Below, in pieces: positions 33,787 to 46,520 of a stretch of DNA of 64,000 nucleotides. Origin of the DNA: Otatea glauca. Taxonomy: Eukaryota > Streptophyta > Magnoliopsida > Poales > Poaceae. Every line of letters begins with the position of its first letter. The stretch's first letter is position 1. The stretch spans positions 47,093,594 through 47,157,593 of the forward strand of contig CM070721.1 of NCBI GenBank assembly GCA_036346275.1, in the 5' to 3' direction. The notes below the pieces were generated by a model that searched no databases, had not been told where the DNA came from, and worked only from the letters and a program-made list of their open reading frames with translations. Made by a program: the position numbers and the translations under genes.

Positions 33787-34648
33787 TCTAACTGTATTTT
33801 CCAGCCCGATGGATGTGCACGTATGCCCCTTTTTCTGGGACTGTTGAATGGGCATCTCACGTTGTGTTGCATTTTGCAACTATCAGCAGCAGTGCTGCTG
33901 TTTTTGTGTAAGACTGCTGTTGTTGCGCATAAGTTGTAATCCCTATTTATAAACATATAAAGATGCGGATTAATCTGGGAATCAAATCTGTCATGGGATT
34001 ACATAAGTACATCGATATGATATTCCCGTTACCAAGTGAAACAACTATAGTGCAGTTTACCAAGTGAAGCAACCATCCTTCACAAGTTGGAATTCCTCTG
34101 GCTACTCGAAATCCCAAAGGACAAATAAAAAGGGTTACTGTAACAGTAGGATCTGATTAGCTGATACAAAAGGACAACAAATTGGCAAGGTACACTAACA
34201 TAAAATTGCGGCTCCAATTCTTTAGGTACCACCGGAGGAATTCTGCACATGTTAATTCCTCCGACTTATCTCAAAATATCAAATATTCAATCACTATAAG
34301 CTCTCTTAAGAGGCATGCTTTTGTAGAACTATGCTGAGTATAAAAGTTTGTTCAAAGCAGTCTCGTCCTGTATTTGCCATCGCCAGTCTAAAAAACTGGT
34401 GTTGATTAACCTGAAATGCTGATCGGTATGAGATCATCTCCATGGTGTTGTCTGAGCAATCCCATGGACAACTTGTGAACATTAATTCTTAGTACACTAG
34501 CATATCATCGGGAGATACAAAAACACAGTGGAATCAACTCAGAAGCCCAAACCTCCCGATATTCCATATCTGTAACTCTCGCAACAGATCAGAACCAATA
34601 CCACTCCAGATGCATTTTGCAACAGCAGCTTATGGCCAAAAAGCTAAA
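33787..34648. other. RIT1 3' flank
   Basis: No second gene is seen. The part next to 34649 is the likely 3' UTR of RIT1 (minus strand). Confidence 0.5.
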
Positions 34649-37600
34649 CTATGTCAAATAAGACAACTGTTCCTTTTCATTGCTAAGGAAAGCATAGACC
34701 TGCTTCAAGTTTCCTCTAGATGGTCGCGCTTTAACAGCATATTTGCAAATGAATACTAACCTCTTCCTTATCTCCAACTTTGTGATGTCTCTTTTCAAAA
34801 AAGAATTGCCGTAGTCAAAACATCCTTGAAATAAATGAGAAGATAAATAGACTCAACATAGTGAAAGTATAGATAAATAGTGTGACAGTCTGACAGATCA
34901 CCTAGTATTAAAAAAATCTGATAGCATACATCTTATGATTTGACATGATTTTATCAATTAAGGCATACAAAATAATTAGTAATGTCATGCAGCCATGCAG
35001 ATTGATAAAAGACTGAAATCTCATGTTACTCTTTATTTCAAAGTACACACAATGGTTATCTTTATATTCATGATCTTACCGCTGTCATCGAATAACCGTG
35101 TAACTGTTGCCAAGGCCACACAAATGCTTATATCTTCTCCTGTTACGGAATTAACATAAAAGTAGAGCTAAGTTTAACAATGAAAAAATGCAGGCAAGCA
35201 CATGTTTTTTTGAAGTACATGTAATCAGCTCTTTGGTAGGCAAACCTGGTTAACTTACCATTTTGACAGCATATTAGTAATCTTTTCCCTGAAATCAAAT
35301 TTCTCTTTGCAAAGTTAACTGCTTTTGGAAGGTTATTCATCAACGAAAACCGGTCATCCTTTGAGCCCTATCAATATGAAAGTATAAAATGTTGACAATG
35401 TTTAACATAAGGGGGAGAATACAAAAGGGTAAGGAAGATTTCACTTACCACAATATGTAGCTCGAGGTAAGCATTTTCTGATGTAGTAGAAGGTACTTTT
35501 GATGTGCTATCACAGTTCAGTATGCCGTCCACATCAGCCAAGGCTTCTGCAACTGCATAGAGCATACAGAAAATAACTATCAAGGGCCTTTTGCCTGCAT
35601 CACAACTAAACTTCACTCAAAGAACAAAACAGAAGTAAAGAATGATTCTACGTAGGTGATTGCTAGTAACACAATTACAAACAATTGCAGATTAGCATAC
35701 TATGCTTTGCAGTTGCATATGAAGCATTCATAAAGATATGCACAAAATAATGATATTTTACCTTGGAGACAAATAATTGACAAGATACTTAGCGCATGAC
35801 AAATAATTGCCAAGAAAACACGAACAACAACAAAGGAAAAATTGCGAGTGTCCAGTTAATCATTATACCTAGGAGAGTAGATGATACTGCAAGATTTGAT
35901 GTCCCAATCCAGAAGAGTAGATGACCATCATTTGTGTATTGTGTATCTGTTGTAGTAATGGTAGAAGGGTCCGAGTTCATAGGTCGCATGATAGTTGTAT
36001 GATCTCCATTACAGTAAGGACCATCATGTCTTGAACACTTCAGAGGCTTGGTTGTAATTTGAGGAGAATGTTCACCTCTCTGTGCACGGTAAACCCTATT
36101 TTGTTCAACAATGTCAGCAACTAACTGATTACAAAGGTCTGGTCCACAATCAAGTAGATCATACGAATGCTTCCAGAACAACTTAGGAGTTAGCCCACGT
36201 GCCCAACTCTCTTCATCATCTCCTGCTCCAGGAATATAGTGCCAGCTGAACTCTGAAGACATCCTTTGTGTAGCTACTGCATCAGATGCAGACGCTGAAA
36301 CTAATATGATAGGAGTGAAATCCCATGACTCATGCTCTGGGACTTCATTTAACCATATACGTGTCTTTTGTGAAATCCAAAGAGGACGTAGTGGTTTTTG
36401 CAAACCTAATGCAAGGGAAGCAATGTCTGCACCACATGATTCAAATTGGTTCGTCCATTCCTTAATGCGCCCCTCTATAGCATTTCTCTCGGTATCTAGA
36501 ACCCATACTGGAAGATGCACTGAGCTATCCCAGTTTGATGAATCAGAGTTCTTTTCAGCATCTCCGTTTGGTATAGCAGCTGACTAACAGGCAAAGTTAC
36601 CAAAAATTGTGAGAACAAGTGAACATAGATAACATATATTATTCTCACTTCAAACAAAAAGGACAAATAGGAGGCAATGAGCAAATAAAGAATCAGAAAC
36701 TAAAAAGAGGAAGATATAGTATAACCCAACTACTAGAGAAGGTATTATACTGCTACGACTTGATCCAAAAAGATGCTAATATTTCTTAATAATAATGTGA
36801 ATCATATGGTAAATCTTAACATTAGCCATCTTCTTTCTTTACTTTGCCTATGTGCTCTTCTAGAGAAATCACTTGCTTCCAGACTTTTAGCTTAACCGAT
36901 GGGTAATACTTAACAAAACATGCATGTTATGACATGTAGTTTACTGTACAAGGTTAAATTATAACAAAAGAAAGACTTGGCATGAGGAAAATGTGTACAA
37001 TGGAAATTAGCAGGGTATACATACATATTATTCCAATTAAACAATAAGCAATCCATATACCAACCATTTCAAAATTCACTCCGCTGCTTTGGTTAATATC
37101 ACGCAGCCGATGCCTCTGAATGGCTCGGTTTAGTACACAGCACCAAATGGGTATAGTCTTTGACATGCTATCAGGGAACCGTTTTCCTCTCCTTGTTGAA
37201 TCAATTATTATGCACCCTCCTCTCTCCCCTGCTCAAAGGCACCAACAAAACAAATCAAGGTCAATTTAGAGCTAAACCCCAAAAGTTCAGGCCTTTTGCA
37301 TTCTACAGGCCATTACAATCACCTAAAAAGCATTCGACTACAATTCTGCATTGCCAACAGTTTTGAGGAGTTCAAATGACCAGCGTATCTGAACTCACAT
37401 TCACTCAAATATTGAAACTTTTTGGCAATGAACATTTCAATTCACCACAAGCATGCTAAACCCTAAACAGAGGAATCAAAGAAGCAAATTTTCTCCACCT
37501 ACATGGATAGAAAAAGGGGACTGCAGTGCTAAACCCTAAACCCTGGTTCTACATAACATATAGCATAGCTTAATTCAAAACACACGAAATTACAAATTTA

Positions 37601-38079
37601 CAATTCAATCCACCTAGAAAAGAAAACCTTCGATAATTGGTGCATCAATTTGAATAACGAAATCAACATATTTTGGAGACGGTACCAAGAACCACCAAAC
37701 TGACCAAACGATGCAAACTTAACAATAAGACAAAAGGAGCACAACGAACAGAGGGAACAAGGTGCAGACCCGCGAGGAGGGCGAGGTGGAGGTTGAGGCG
37801 GGCGGTGGAGAAGGACCAATTGCCGGCGTGGCCGTCGGTGGACTTGAAGTAGCAGGTGGCGGCGAGGGCGCGGGGAGGCGCGTACCAGAGGCCGCAGCGG
37901 AGGTTGGCGACCAGAGGCAGCGCCGGCCACAGCGCCGCGATCTCCGCGACGAAGGCCGCGTCCTCCGCCACGCTCCGCAGCGCGTTGTACAGCGTGCTCT
38001 CCCTCCGCTTGATGCGCCGCGCCGCCTTGTAGATGCTCAGCGTCACCGCCTCAGATGCAGGCTCCGGCGCCGCCGCCAT
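34649..38079 (-). CDS. RIT1: Initiator tRNA phosphoribosyl transferase (Rit1 family), seven exons
   Basis: Exons on the minus strand are 38079-37770, 37228-37065, 36583-35869, 35546-35449, 35367-35259, 35139-35080 and 34824-34649, in phase throughout (1632 nt, 543 residues plus stop). Exon 2/3 could instead join 37103 to 36579. Rit1 adds a 2'-O-ribosyl phosphate to A64 of initiator tRNA-Met so that elongation factor does not use it. Conserved blocks seen: S-I-Y-K-A-A-R-R-I-K-R, N-L-R-C-G-L-W-Y, C-Y-F-K-S-T-D-G-H and N-W-S-F-S (exon 1); D-S-T-R-R-G-K-R-F-P-D-S-M (exon 2); P-L-R-P-L-W-I-S and Y-I-P-G-A-G-D-D-E-E-S-W-A-R-G-L (exon 3). The C-terminal phosphatase-like domain has L-P-K-A-V-N-F-A-K, I-C-C-Q-N-G-E-D-I-S and A-R-P-S-R-G-N-L-K-Q-V. 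The length is close to yeast Rit1. No lesion is seen. It is convergent with RPS24. Confidence 0.93.
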
Positions 38080-38496
38080 GGGCGAAGATGCGGGCAGCGG
38101 TCGCGAAGCGGCGGCTGGGAGAAGCCGGTTGGTCGCTCTTCTTTTTCCCCCCTTTTGTCCTTGGCGGGTATCACGACATGCTTACGTCAGTATACCGTAC
38201 ACGTTTTCTACAACTTATTTCCCTCTTCTATCGTAATGACTTGTTTTCGAATGCCTACAACATTTTTTTCTTACAGGAATTTTTTTTAATGTGTAAAATA
38301 TTTTCTTTTGATAACAGTAAAAATGTGCGTGTGAAGCAAAATGTTACAGACGTTGAAAAAAAATATTGCAAACGTTAAAAAAATGTTGCGTCGAGCGTCC
38401 GATGAAATGAATAGTAATCGAACATCCGGACGCTAGTATCACCCCTCTTCTATTTGCAGTTTTGCATCAAAGTTCTCGTTTGATTTTTGAAAAATT
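38080..38496. other. RIT1 upstream region
   Basis: GC-rich sequence to about 38150 is the likely 5' UTR/promoter of RIT1. Beyond it lies AT-rich DNA with repeated ATGTTGC / ACGTT words (38330-38400) that looks like repeat DNA. No TATA box is obvious. Confidence 0.35.
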
Positions 38497-38860
38497 GGAA
38501 TTAGGCCGGTATACAGCCAAGCTCGAGTTAGGGTTCGAGCTTGAACCTAGGCTCAAGCTCGGTTTGGTCTAAATTTAAGTAGGCTCGAGTAAACTCGGTA
38601 AAGTAAACAATGCAATATGCGCTATTTTTTAATAATAAAAAATGTTTCAACTCGAGTTCGACTCAAGTAATCTCGGTATGAGTTAACGTATAGTAATATT
38701 TAACAAATAATTTATAAATTTATCAAGCGAGCTATTTGAACTCGGCTCGGTGAAGCTCGTGAGCTCGAGATTAAGCTCGAGTTCGGCTCATTTAGAGCTC
38801 GAACCGAGCTCAAATTGAACTTACAATGAGCCGAGCTCGAGTAGCTAACGAGCCTCGAGA
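38497..38860. repeat. GAGCTCGA-rich inverted-repeat element
   Basis: CAAGCTCGAG, GGCTCGAG, AAGCTCGTGAGCTCGAG and GAGCCGAGCTCGAG words crowd both ends (38515-38600 and 38740-38860) in opposite orientation around an AT-rich middle. This is a known type of MITE-like repeat in plants; I cannot fix its ends. Confidence 0.55.
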
Positions 38861-39560
38861 TTTTTTTACAGTATTACATGGAATCATAGTAAAACAGTAT
38901 GCCCGTAAGTTCTACGTAGGAAGTTAATTCTGCACTTGGTAATGTTTGTAGTAATAAATATGAAAAACTATTTTATGTTTTATTTGAGGATTTTTCTAAT
39001 GTTTGTTTTTTTGTTGCTTCTTCCTCTCTCTCTTCCTGGTCTTGTTCTTGTGCCAAGTACGTGTAAGAGGACGGAGTTCCCTTATAGTCGCGTGGGGACT
39101 GCAACTTAAGTAGTCCTCTACGGACCGTTCGATCAAAAATCGATGATATGAATCTTTCGAAGTACTGTAAAAAAAATATTGTACTTTTTTTCACTGTAAC
39201 AATACTGTACAATCACACTGTAGGCTCGTTCGGACCCTTCGATGTCCGCATCTATAGATACTGCTGACTACAGGTGAACTCTATGCTGCGTAAGATATGG
39301 TTTTGACTTTTAACTCTAGGAGTTCAGATCTGAGCAATAATCCTTTGGTGTGCATAGTTTTGCTCACAACCTACAGCTCTATGAGTTAGTTACTACGGTT
39401 GAGAAAACTTGTCCTAGATATGAGTACCTTTGCTACTACCAAGACTTGCTGCAATTAATTTTCTTCTTTTCTTAAAGCAAAAACTATGAAGTGTCATTGT
39501 TAGCACAAATGCACAATGATTAGCAAGTATATTGTAAGATTTCTCACCCTTTCCCCCTCT
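38861..39560. other. No gene seen
   Basis: An AT-rich stretch. A pyrimidine run followed by TCTGCAG at about 39550-39570 looks like an intron 3' end on the plus strand, but the following bases give no recognisable exon. It could belong to the Aux/IAA pseudogene further right. Confidence 0.35.
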
Positions 39561-39604
39561 ACATCTGCAGATCATTCAGTACCAAACTTATCAGTACCGT
39601 TCGG

Positions 39605-40751
39605 CAGTGGCGAATTCAAGATGAAAATTGAGGAGGGGCTTCTATGTCGAAGTTCTAACGCAAGACAAGCATACTAATGATGCATCTATCGATCTATTGC
39701 CAACTAAATTCCAAATTCATACAAAAAAGAGAAAGGAAATAAAGTGAATAATCAAAATATGACAAGTGTGGTACATTGCTAATGGATAGAATGATGTAAA
39801 TATTAAAATATGTGAGGAGTGAGAACAGGTCATCGACCATTCGACCTATAGACAAAAATATAAAACTAAGGGATGCAATTTCAATTTGTGAATACTTATA
39901 AAAATATAAATTGAAATAAAACTTACGAAGGCACTAGTACTGAGTACGACACAATTTCACTCTACGATTTTTTATCAGTTATCAGAAGGCATTGCATTGG
40001 GACTTGGGGCAATTTTTTTATAGTGAGTGATCAGTGACGACTGGCGAATCTCTGGCTCTAGCGTCCGCGTCCTGACGATCAATCCGAGGCTAAGAGTCTC
40101 CTCGGTCGCTCCTCCTTACCGATCACCTCGATTCCTCTCTGGTGATGCGCGTTTGGCCGCCGGCTGGACGGCGCTCCGAGCGGCCGATTCCTCTCCTCTG
40201 GCGATGCGCATTTCTCCCGGCTCTCCTCTAGCGATGTGTGTTCCGGCCGGCGCTCCGGGCGGCCGATAACTCTTCTCGGGCCTCTGCGCTTCTCGCTACC
40301 CGTCGCCCCTGACCTCGGCGCCCGTCAAGCGCCGCGTCGGTGCCAGCGTGCCATGGCTAGTTCTCGCCAATCGGCCACCCGCCGCATGGTCACACCCGCC
40401 CCAGCCGCTCGTGCGTCTGCCGCCCACAATCGCCCATGCGTCGGTCCGTCGCCTATGAGATGATACTGTTCGTCTCTCCGACTCCCGGTGTTGCGCTCTG
40501 ATGAGGATCTTTGAATATTGTACCAGGTGAACGCTCATAAGAGTAAGGGAGTCCATGACTAATTTTGATAGCCCACTTGCCTAGTAGTATTGTTTTTTTT
40601 CTTACATCTTACTCCCAGTTCCTAAGCCTGTCGATTTGCAGCCATAACGTCATGTCTCTGCTTCTTTCTAGCATTGGGATCTTTGGGGAAGAGGGTTCGG
40701 CCGGCGGAGGTAAATGGCGCCCAACCAGCCCCAACCTTGGATACGCCCCTG
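39605..40751. mobile_element. Non-autonomous hAT element with GC-rich cargo
   Basis: An exact 8-bp duplication CCGTTCGG flanks it at 39597-39604 and 40752-40759. The terminal inverted repeats are CAGTGGCGAATTCAAG and CAGGGGCGTATCCAAG. Both facts fit the hAT superfamily. The left part is AT-rich; 40030-40460 is GC-rich with partly duplicated GGCGCTCCG-GGCGGCCGAT words. It holds no transposase domain, and the open frames are composition effects. Confidence 0.85.
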
Positions 40752-40797
40752 CCGTTCGGTATCAGCCAATATAGTCAGTAATCAGCATGTACCATTT

Positions 40798-43700
40798 TGT
40801 CATGACCCTATGTGTATATCATATTAATCCCATAATCAGTGACTAGTAGTACACACAATCAATAATGTTATACCATTTTCATATACATACAAATAATCAG
40901 AGTAGTATAATAGTAATAAATATGCGAACATAGGCTCATATAGCTAAGCCTTTAACAAAAGGGCCGACCAGCCAAATAGTTCGCATGACAATTAGATAGT
41001 AGCGGAAAAAGCAGTAATGAGACAAAAATTCGAGCAAGAATACCTTAGGCCTACCACAGGCAACTAATTCGAATTAAACCTTAGTAATCGATGTCATCTT
41101 CGCCAACACCCGATGCGAGGGAAGCAACCGATCGAGGAGTTTCTTTCTTCATGCTCTGGTAATGTTCAACAGGCAACCGTAAGTACGAAAATCGTACTTC
41201 ACAATACTTCACAAAACTTTTAAGCAAAGGTTATATAGTATACAAGACTATGTCAAAGGAAATGGCTATCTTACCAAGTTTTCCATTTTGCACGAAACAA
41301 GCTTTTATTTGCAATACAATATAATAGATTGCAATCGGATACTGTAAAAGTAGCTCACATGTGATATAAAGTAACAAGTAAATAACATAAGCATAACTAC
41401 AAATGGCTCCCCATAGCCATGAGCAACAACATTTATCTACTCGTGACCAATGTACAAAAGTAGACACCTTCCCTTTCCATCCAAGTTTTGAAAAACATAA
41501 GACTAGCCTTAGCGACATCACTAAGCTTTGCCCATAATCAGAGGCACGACTATTCGAAATAGTTTTTACACTTTGCAAAGGTTTTATTGCTTTACTAACA
41601 AGACATGATCATCTTTTAATGTTGGCCACCACACGCTTTCTTTGACGTGTGACTAAGAGATCATGATAAGGTCTTTACATTGCTTACTCTCAAACTTGCC
41701 ATGCCTGATGGATTTCTGCCCTCGAGAGTTTAACCTATTGACCACGAGGAACCCATTGTTATGTTGGAGGTTTTGGCCCCACACATGTACTATGACGGAA
41801 ATCCTCTCGAGCCCATGCTCTTTCCTGACGTGAGGCGCTCGCACTACTTTGATCTACCATGGGTACATGATTAGGCCCAAATAACTTATTATGCTAGAGT
41901 CTTCCTATAAAAGGCACTTGTGGTTGTACAAAAAGTTTAGATCAGCAACCCATAAGTTCACAGTCCTCAACAGGCTCGAGCGAGTGTCTGCAACAACTTA
42001 ACACTACCTACGAGATCCCTTTCTCATAGCATAGGATATATAAATATATTGCCCAAGTCAAAACCATAGTTTTTCGGTTTTGCTTCCTAGTAAAATATCA
42101 AGGGGTGACCACACTAGTCCTACAACATAACTATTCCCATGTTTTGAAAGAGTATCAAATCCAACATTCAATATATCGACACTCTAGATATGGCTAAGTA
42201 ATTATACCATAGAATTATTCTAAAATCCCACAATTAATCCCATAAGTTGTGGATATTATTTCTATGGCTATAATAGTGAGGATATCAAGTTCCAAGGTGG
42301 TTTTCATACAGAAACTGGGTACTAACTATCAGCCTAACAATATAGCAATTTCTACAAAAAATACGCACATGCATAATATTTTTTAACACAACATATATAC
42401 CAGTGAAATATGTGATCAAATATGATCAAAGGAGGAGCTTGCTTTGATGTTGAACACTTTTCCCTTGCTTTGGATCAATCTTGAAACATTTCCTTGACGT
42501 AGAAATCTATAAAGATATACAACATAAATAAATAACAACTAACTTCAAATAGAGGCAAAATCCAAATATTTTTGCAAGTTGTGAATGATTTTATAAAAAA
42601 TTAGAAACTTATTTCACTCAATTTGGGGTTTGGATGCAAAAGTTATAAGCGATAGAAGTTTTGCTGGGAAGAAAATGCTGAAAAAGGAATAGGGAGAGAC
42701 ATATGACATCGAAGGCGCATTCCACCAATTTATGCTTTTCAACCGAGAAGGCATACTTTTTAAAAATTTGAAAGCGTATTTCTATTAAAGAACATATTTT
42801 TCTCTCGGAGAGGCTAACAAGTGGGGCCTACATGTCAGATTTTAATTATTTTTCGTCGAGACTGACAAGTGAGGTCCTCATGTTAGTGACACATATCAAA
42901 TACCGGTTTGAATTATATAACGGTTTACTTAACCTAACCAGGCCAACTTGTAATCGACTCATTAGACTTAACCATGTTTAACTAACTTAACTATCGTCAT
43001 CAATCCTCATGTTAGTGACACATAACCAAATACCATTTTGAATTATAAAACGGTTTACTTAACCTAACCAGGCCTACTTGTCATTGACCCATTAGACTTA
43101 ACCATGTATAACTAACTTAACTATCGTCATTAATGCTAATTACTAGGGCCCACATGATAGAGTTAGAATAGATAGGCGAGCTGAGCACAGTGGCCAAGCT
43201 CATTCTCGAGCTCGTTGGCAGTGAGGCAATGACTGAGGTTAGGGGGCCATAAATCGAATAAGGGCATCAAGACGAAGCTCTGTATAGCAGCAACGGTCGG
43301 AATAACGCATTAGAGTCGTCAGCGTGATAGCAAGAAGCGGCAGATGCTTTTGTTTCATGGGGAACCAGGTGCAATAGGGTAGCTTAGGCCGACTGGGTAG
43401 TTACGTTGGCTAGCTGGGACCTGGGTGAAACTAAGACGATGTGCATGGGAACCAATGGTCGTTGGAGTAGTGGCGAAGGCTATCTCCGTGGCGGTGCCAT
43501 GGTTAGCAATGGTGAAACCTCGGTTTTGATGCTTGCCTTTCAAATCCAACAAATGCCTTAGTTTCTAGGGTCTACTAGGAGCTCACTGGATGGTTTGGTT
43601 GCGAGGGGGCAGCTTTGGAGGGGCTGGTCTGCATTGAATAGCGGTGGCAGTGCGAGGTCCTTGGTGACAAAGGACGATGGTGAAAGAAGGGCTTTAAGAG

Positions 43701-45105
43701 GATGCACGTTAGCTTGCATGCGTGCTAAGGATGGAGGAGATGCAAAGAGTTGGACAAGGGCTCACCAAGGTGACAGTGATCGGCGAGAAGGGTAGTGGTG
43801 GCGAAGAACAGTGAAAGAGCAAGGTGTCAAAGATCCATTATCAATAACAGAAAATTAAGCGAGGGGTTAGTAGAAAGAGATGGTGGAACACAAGGTGACA
43901 CGAAAGAATAGGAGAGGAGCTCACTAGAGTAGCAGGGAACACGACAAATGGATTGGGCGCGTTCGCCGGAGATGATGAAGATGGTGGTGATGCGGCTTGA
44001 CTCACTCCAACTACGACATTAAGCACAAGAGAGGTGAGAATATGGCTCAACAAAGAAGATGACATGGGTGTCGAGCAAAGAAGCTCACTAGGGCGACAAT
44101 CGTGCGGTGGCATGCTCGTCAGCGTCGAAGAAGATGATGCCGTTCCCGGTAATTCACAAGACCAAGTGCTCTGATCCTTGGGAGGGAAGCTAGGAATGGC
44201 GAGTTGACAGACTCAATGGAGTTTAAGTACAGACAAGCAACAACCTAGGGTGAGTTCACGAGTTCTCGTGGGCACAGCGAGAAAGAGCAATAGGTGATGC
44301 ACTCAGGTTCTCTCCCCTGCTAGCAATGCACAGAAGAGGACAAAGAGATGGAGATGTTGCCCGGCGATGGGACAAGACAGGCAGGTGTGCGTGGTTAACC
44401 ATGCCTGGTCGGCTCGGTTAAGACGGCATGCAGCGCACGTAGCTCTTCGTGGCAGCGAAGTGGTGGCCAAGGTCTGCGGCGGGGTTGTATGGGCCCATTT
44501 GCCAGCGGCGAGGTAGAAAGAGGGAAGGAGAGAGTAACTCTCCTTGTGTGCGTGGCGCGGCCATGGTGGCCAGTGGTGCGGCCGGGAGGTGGACAAAGGG
44601 ATCCAACAAGTGGGCTAGTGCGTCAGCAAGAGAGAATGAGAGAAGAGAGAAGAGAGGTGAGTTGTTTTGAGCAAAAATACGGCTTTGTGAGGAGAAAACG
44701 AGGAGGGAAAAGCGGCTTTGGGGAGGACAATGCTCGGGATGGTGCTAGGCCAAAATGGTATCAGGCCAGGCCAACCATGTCAAATCTAGCCCATCAACTG
44801 GAAGTAGATTTTAAAAACATTTTCCAATTGATATGATTGCAGTAACTAAGTTTTAATCTTTAAAATTAGCAAACCGACTCCGAAAATTATGAAAATTTTT
44901 GGAAAGACACATTAGATTATTTAGAACCTACATAAATTATTTCTAGGCTTCGTTCATGTTTTATTTAATTTTTAAAACTCACAAACAACGGCTGAAATTT
45001 AGAAAAATAATTTATTTAATGCATAAAATTTTGAAAATTCATGATAAATACAGGAAAAGAGTTTGGAACTACAATAATTATTTTTTGGAATTTTGGGACG
45101 TTACA
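40798..45105 (-). mobile_element. Long-LTR Gypsy-type solo LTR (4.3 kb)
   Basis: A perfect 5-bp duplication CATTT flanks it (40793-40797 and 45106-45110). Ends are TGTCATGACCC and the reverse complement of TGTAACGTCCC. A minus-strand start TGTAACGTCCCAAAATTCC, an AT-rich head, then a GC-rich part (44700-43300) fit the long LTRs of grass Gypsy elements of the Tekay/RIRE3/RIRE8 kind, which supports minus orientation. A plus-strand TATAAAAG at 41916 leaves some doubt. No polyprotein domain was found, so it is a solo LTR or a strongly deleted element. A 129-bp tandem duplication lies inside. Confidence 0.6.
42876..43132. repeat. 129-bp tandem duplication inside the long LTR
   Basis: Two units, 42876-43004 and 43005-43132, share CTCATGTTAGTGACACATA, CGGTTTACTTAACCTAACCA and ATTAGACTTAACCATGT with few differences. 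Confidence 0.85.
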
Positions 45106-45638
45106 CATTTTGCCGCTTAAAACAGTATAGAGCAGCCTTGTGTTCCATACCGCCTCGAGACCGGTTAATACCGGCCATACTAGCTCGATACCGGCCATAC
45201 CAACTCTAATACTGGACAATACCAATAGAATTTATAATACCGTCTATTGAACACACTGAACTATATGCTATATTTGATCATACTATTATGTATTTTAATA
45301 TGTAGAGTAATATTGCAACTGAAAATTGGTATGCACATAGCTAAACGTATATATACACACTTATATATATAACTTATTATATTAAACACCAAAATAGTAC
45401 GCTGGTATAAGCCGGTATCAGAATGTACCATTCCAAGAGTCAAACCACCATGGCCTTTGAAATAGTATTGACAACTATGCCTAGTACTCCTGTCATTGGA
45501 TGGCCTACTGTTAGTACTTTCGGAAGAAATTTGGTTACTTCCTGCAAATCACCCTTTTGAGCTGAATAATGTGAAGCCACCGAAGACCGAACGTTGCCAA
45601 AACCTGAAGAGGTCAAGAAGGCTAAACTAGTGAAGATC

Positions 45639-46520
45639 TATTGGAAATCGGTGTAATGTTTTTATTCCAGATTTTAAATTGAGGCAAAAGTAACAAAAGA
45701 CTAGAGATGCATAAAACAGCAGGTAACACATTGTACTTCAGAATATGCTCAAGAATTTCATATTAACGTAGTTGATCTATCACACGAACTACTTACAGTG
45801 GGGCTTGATGAAGAAAAGGAAGCAGCGCAGTCGTGGAAGTCGTCGAGGATGACGCAGAGCGGTCACGTTGATGCGCTGCCCAGAAACCTTATTGCCGCCC
45901 TCGTGCAGGTGAACTCTGCGGCAATGGTTCGGAGATACCGCTCACCCTCCTTCACGGTGCACGCCGAGGAGGAAGGCAGTCTTGATTCAACGGACAACAC
46001 AACAAAGATACAACACTTAGAGTTGAGGAGGAAGAATGGAGGAGGAATATTGTGTTCCTGTCCTGGACATCTCCAGGAGTTTATATACACTTGCACAAGA
46101 AACTGACCTTATGATGTCAGTTAAATGCGGCAGTTACTAGTAACTGATAACATAATGTCAATTAACTCACTAGTAACTGACTGCATAATGACACAGAATT
46201 CAAATATATGTTTAAATCGCATATAAGGGTTCAGCAAAACAAAAAGGTGAATTCAAAGTGTCAGGATACACATTACGACGCGGCGCGGCCCCAAGTCACA
46301 AGTCATGCGAATTTTCACGCAAAAATACGCAAACGCGCGCATGTGTGTTTAGCCACTGTCCACCCTATGCAATTCTCATGCCAAGTGTAATTAATCAAGA
46401 GATGGCAAGGACTCCACCTTTTAAACTGCCTTTCCTCCACTTAGCTAGGCAATATGATACTAAACTATGCATACTTTGGAATTAAAGGAAATGGGCCACA
46501 CAATGGGCCAATTTCTAACA
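45639..46520 (-). mobile_element. Copia-type solo LTR inserted in the Aux/IAA exon
   Basis: AGATC is duplicated at 45634-45638 and 46521-46525. On the minus strand the LTR begins TGTTAGAAATTGG and ends CCGATTTCCAATA, so the tips are inverted repeats (the last CA has become TA). A minus-strand TATATAAA lies at about 46084-46091, followed by a leader with a GTAAGTAG donor-like site near 45800. There is no internal domain, so recombination has removed the body. It splits the codons of the lysine-isoleucine-asparagine stretch before domain III. Confidence 0.85.

Larger units (their letters stand above)
39571..45475. repeat. Dispersed repeat, copy 2, broken by two large insertions
   Basis: When the hAT element (39605-40751) and the 4.3-kb LTR (40798-45105) are taken out, the flanks join into a sequence akin to copy 1 (21987-22710), same orientation. 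It has TACCGTTCGGTATC, CATACTAGCTCGATACCGG, TATTGAAC, a long AT part and a right end TAGTATTGACAACTATG at 45475. The left limit is uncertain. Confidence 0.5.

Noticed and set aside
40027..40774. GC-rich ORFs that could be a gene upstream of RIT1
   Set aside because: They lie within a hAT element bounded by an exact 8-bp duplication and show no domain or splice structure.
43595..44836. Several GC-rich ORFs of 60-115 residues
   Set aside because: They lie in the long Gypsy-type LTR (CATTT duplication) and overlap in both strands without coding character.
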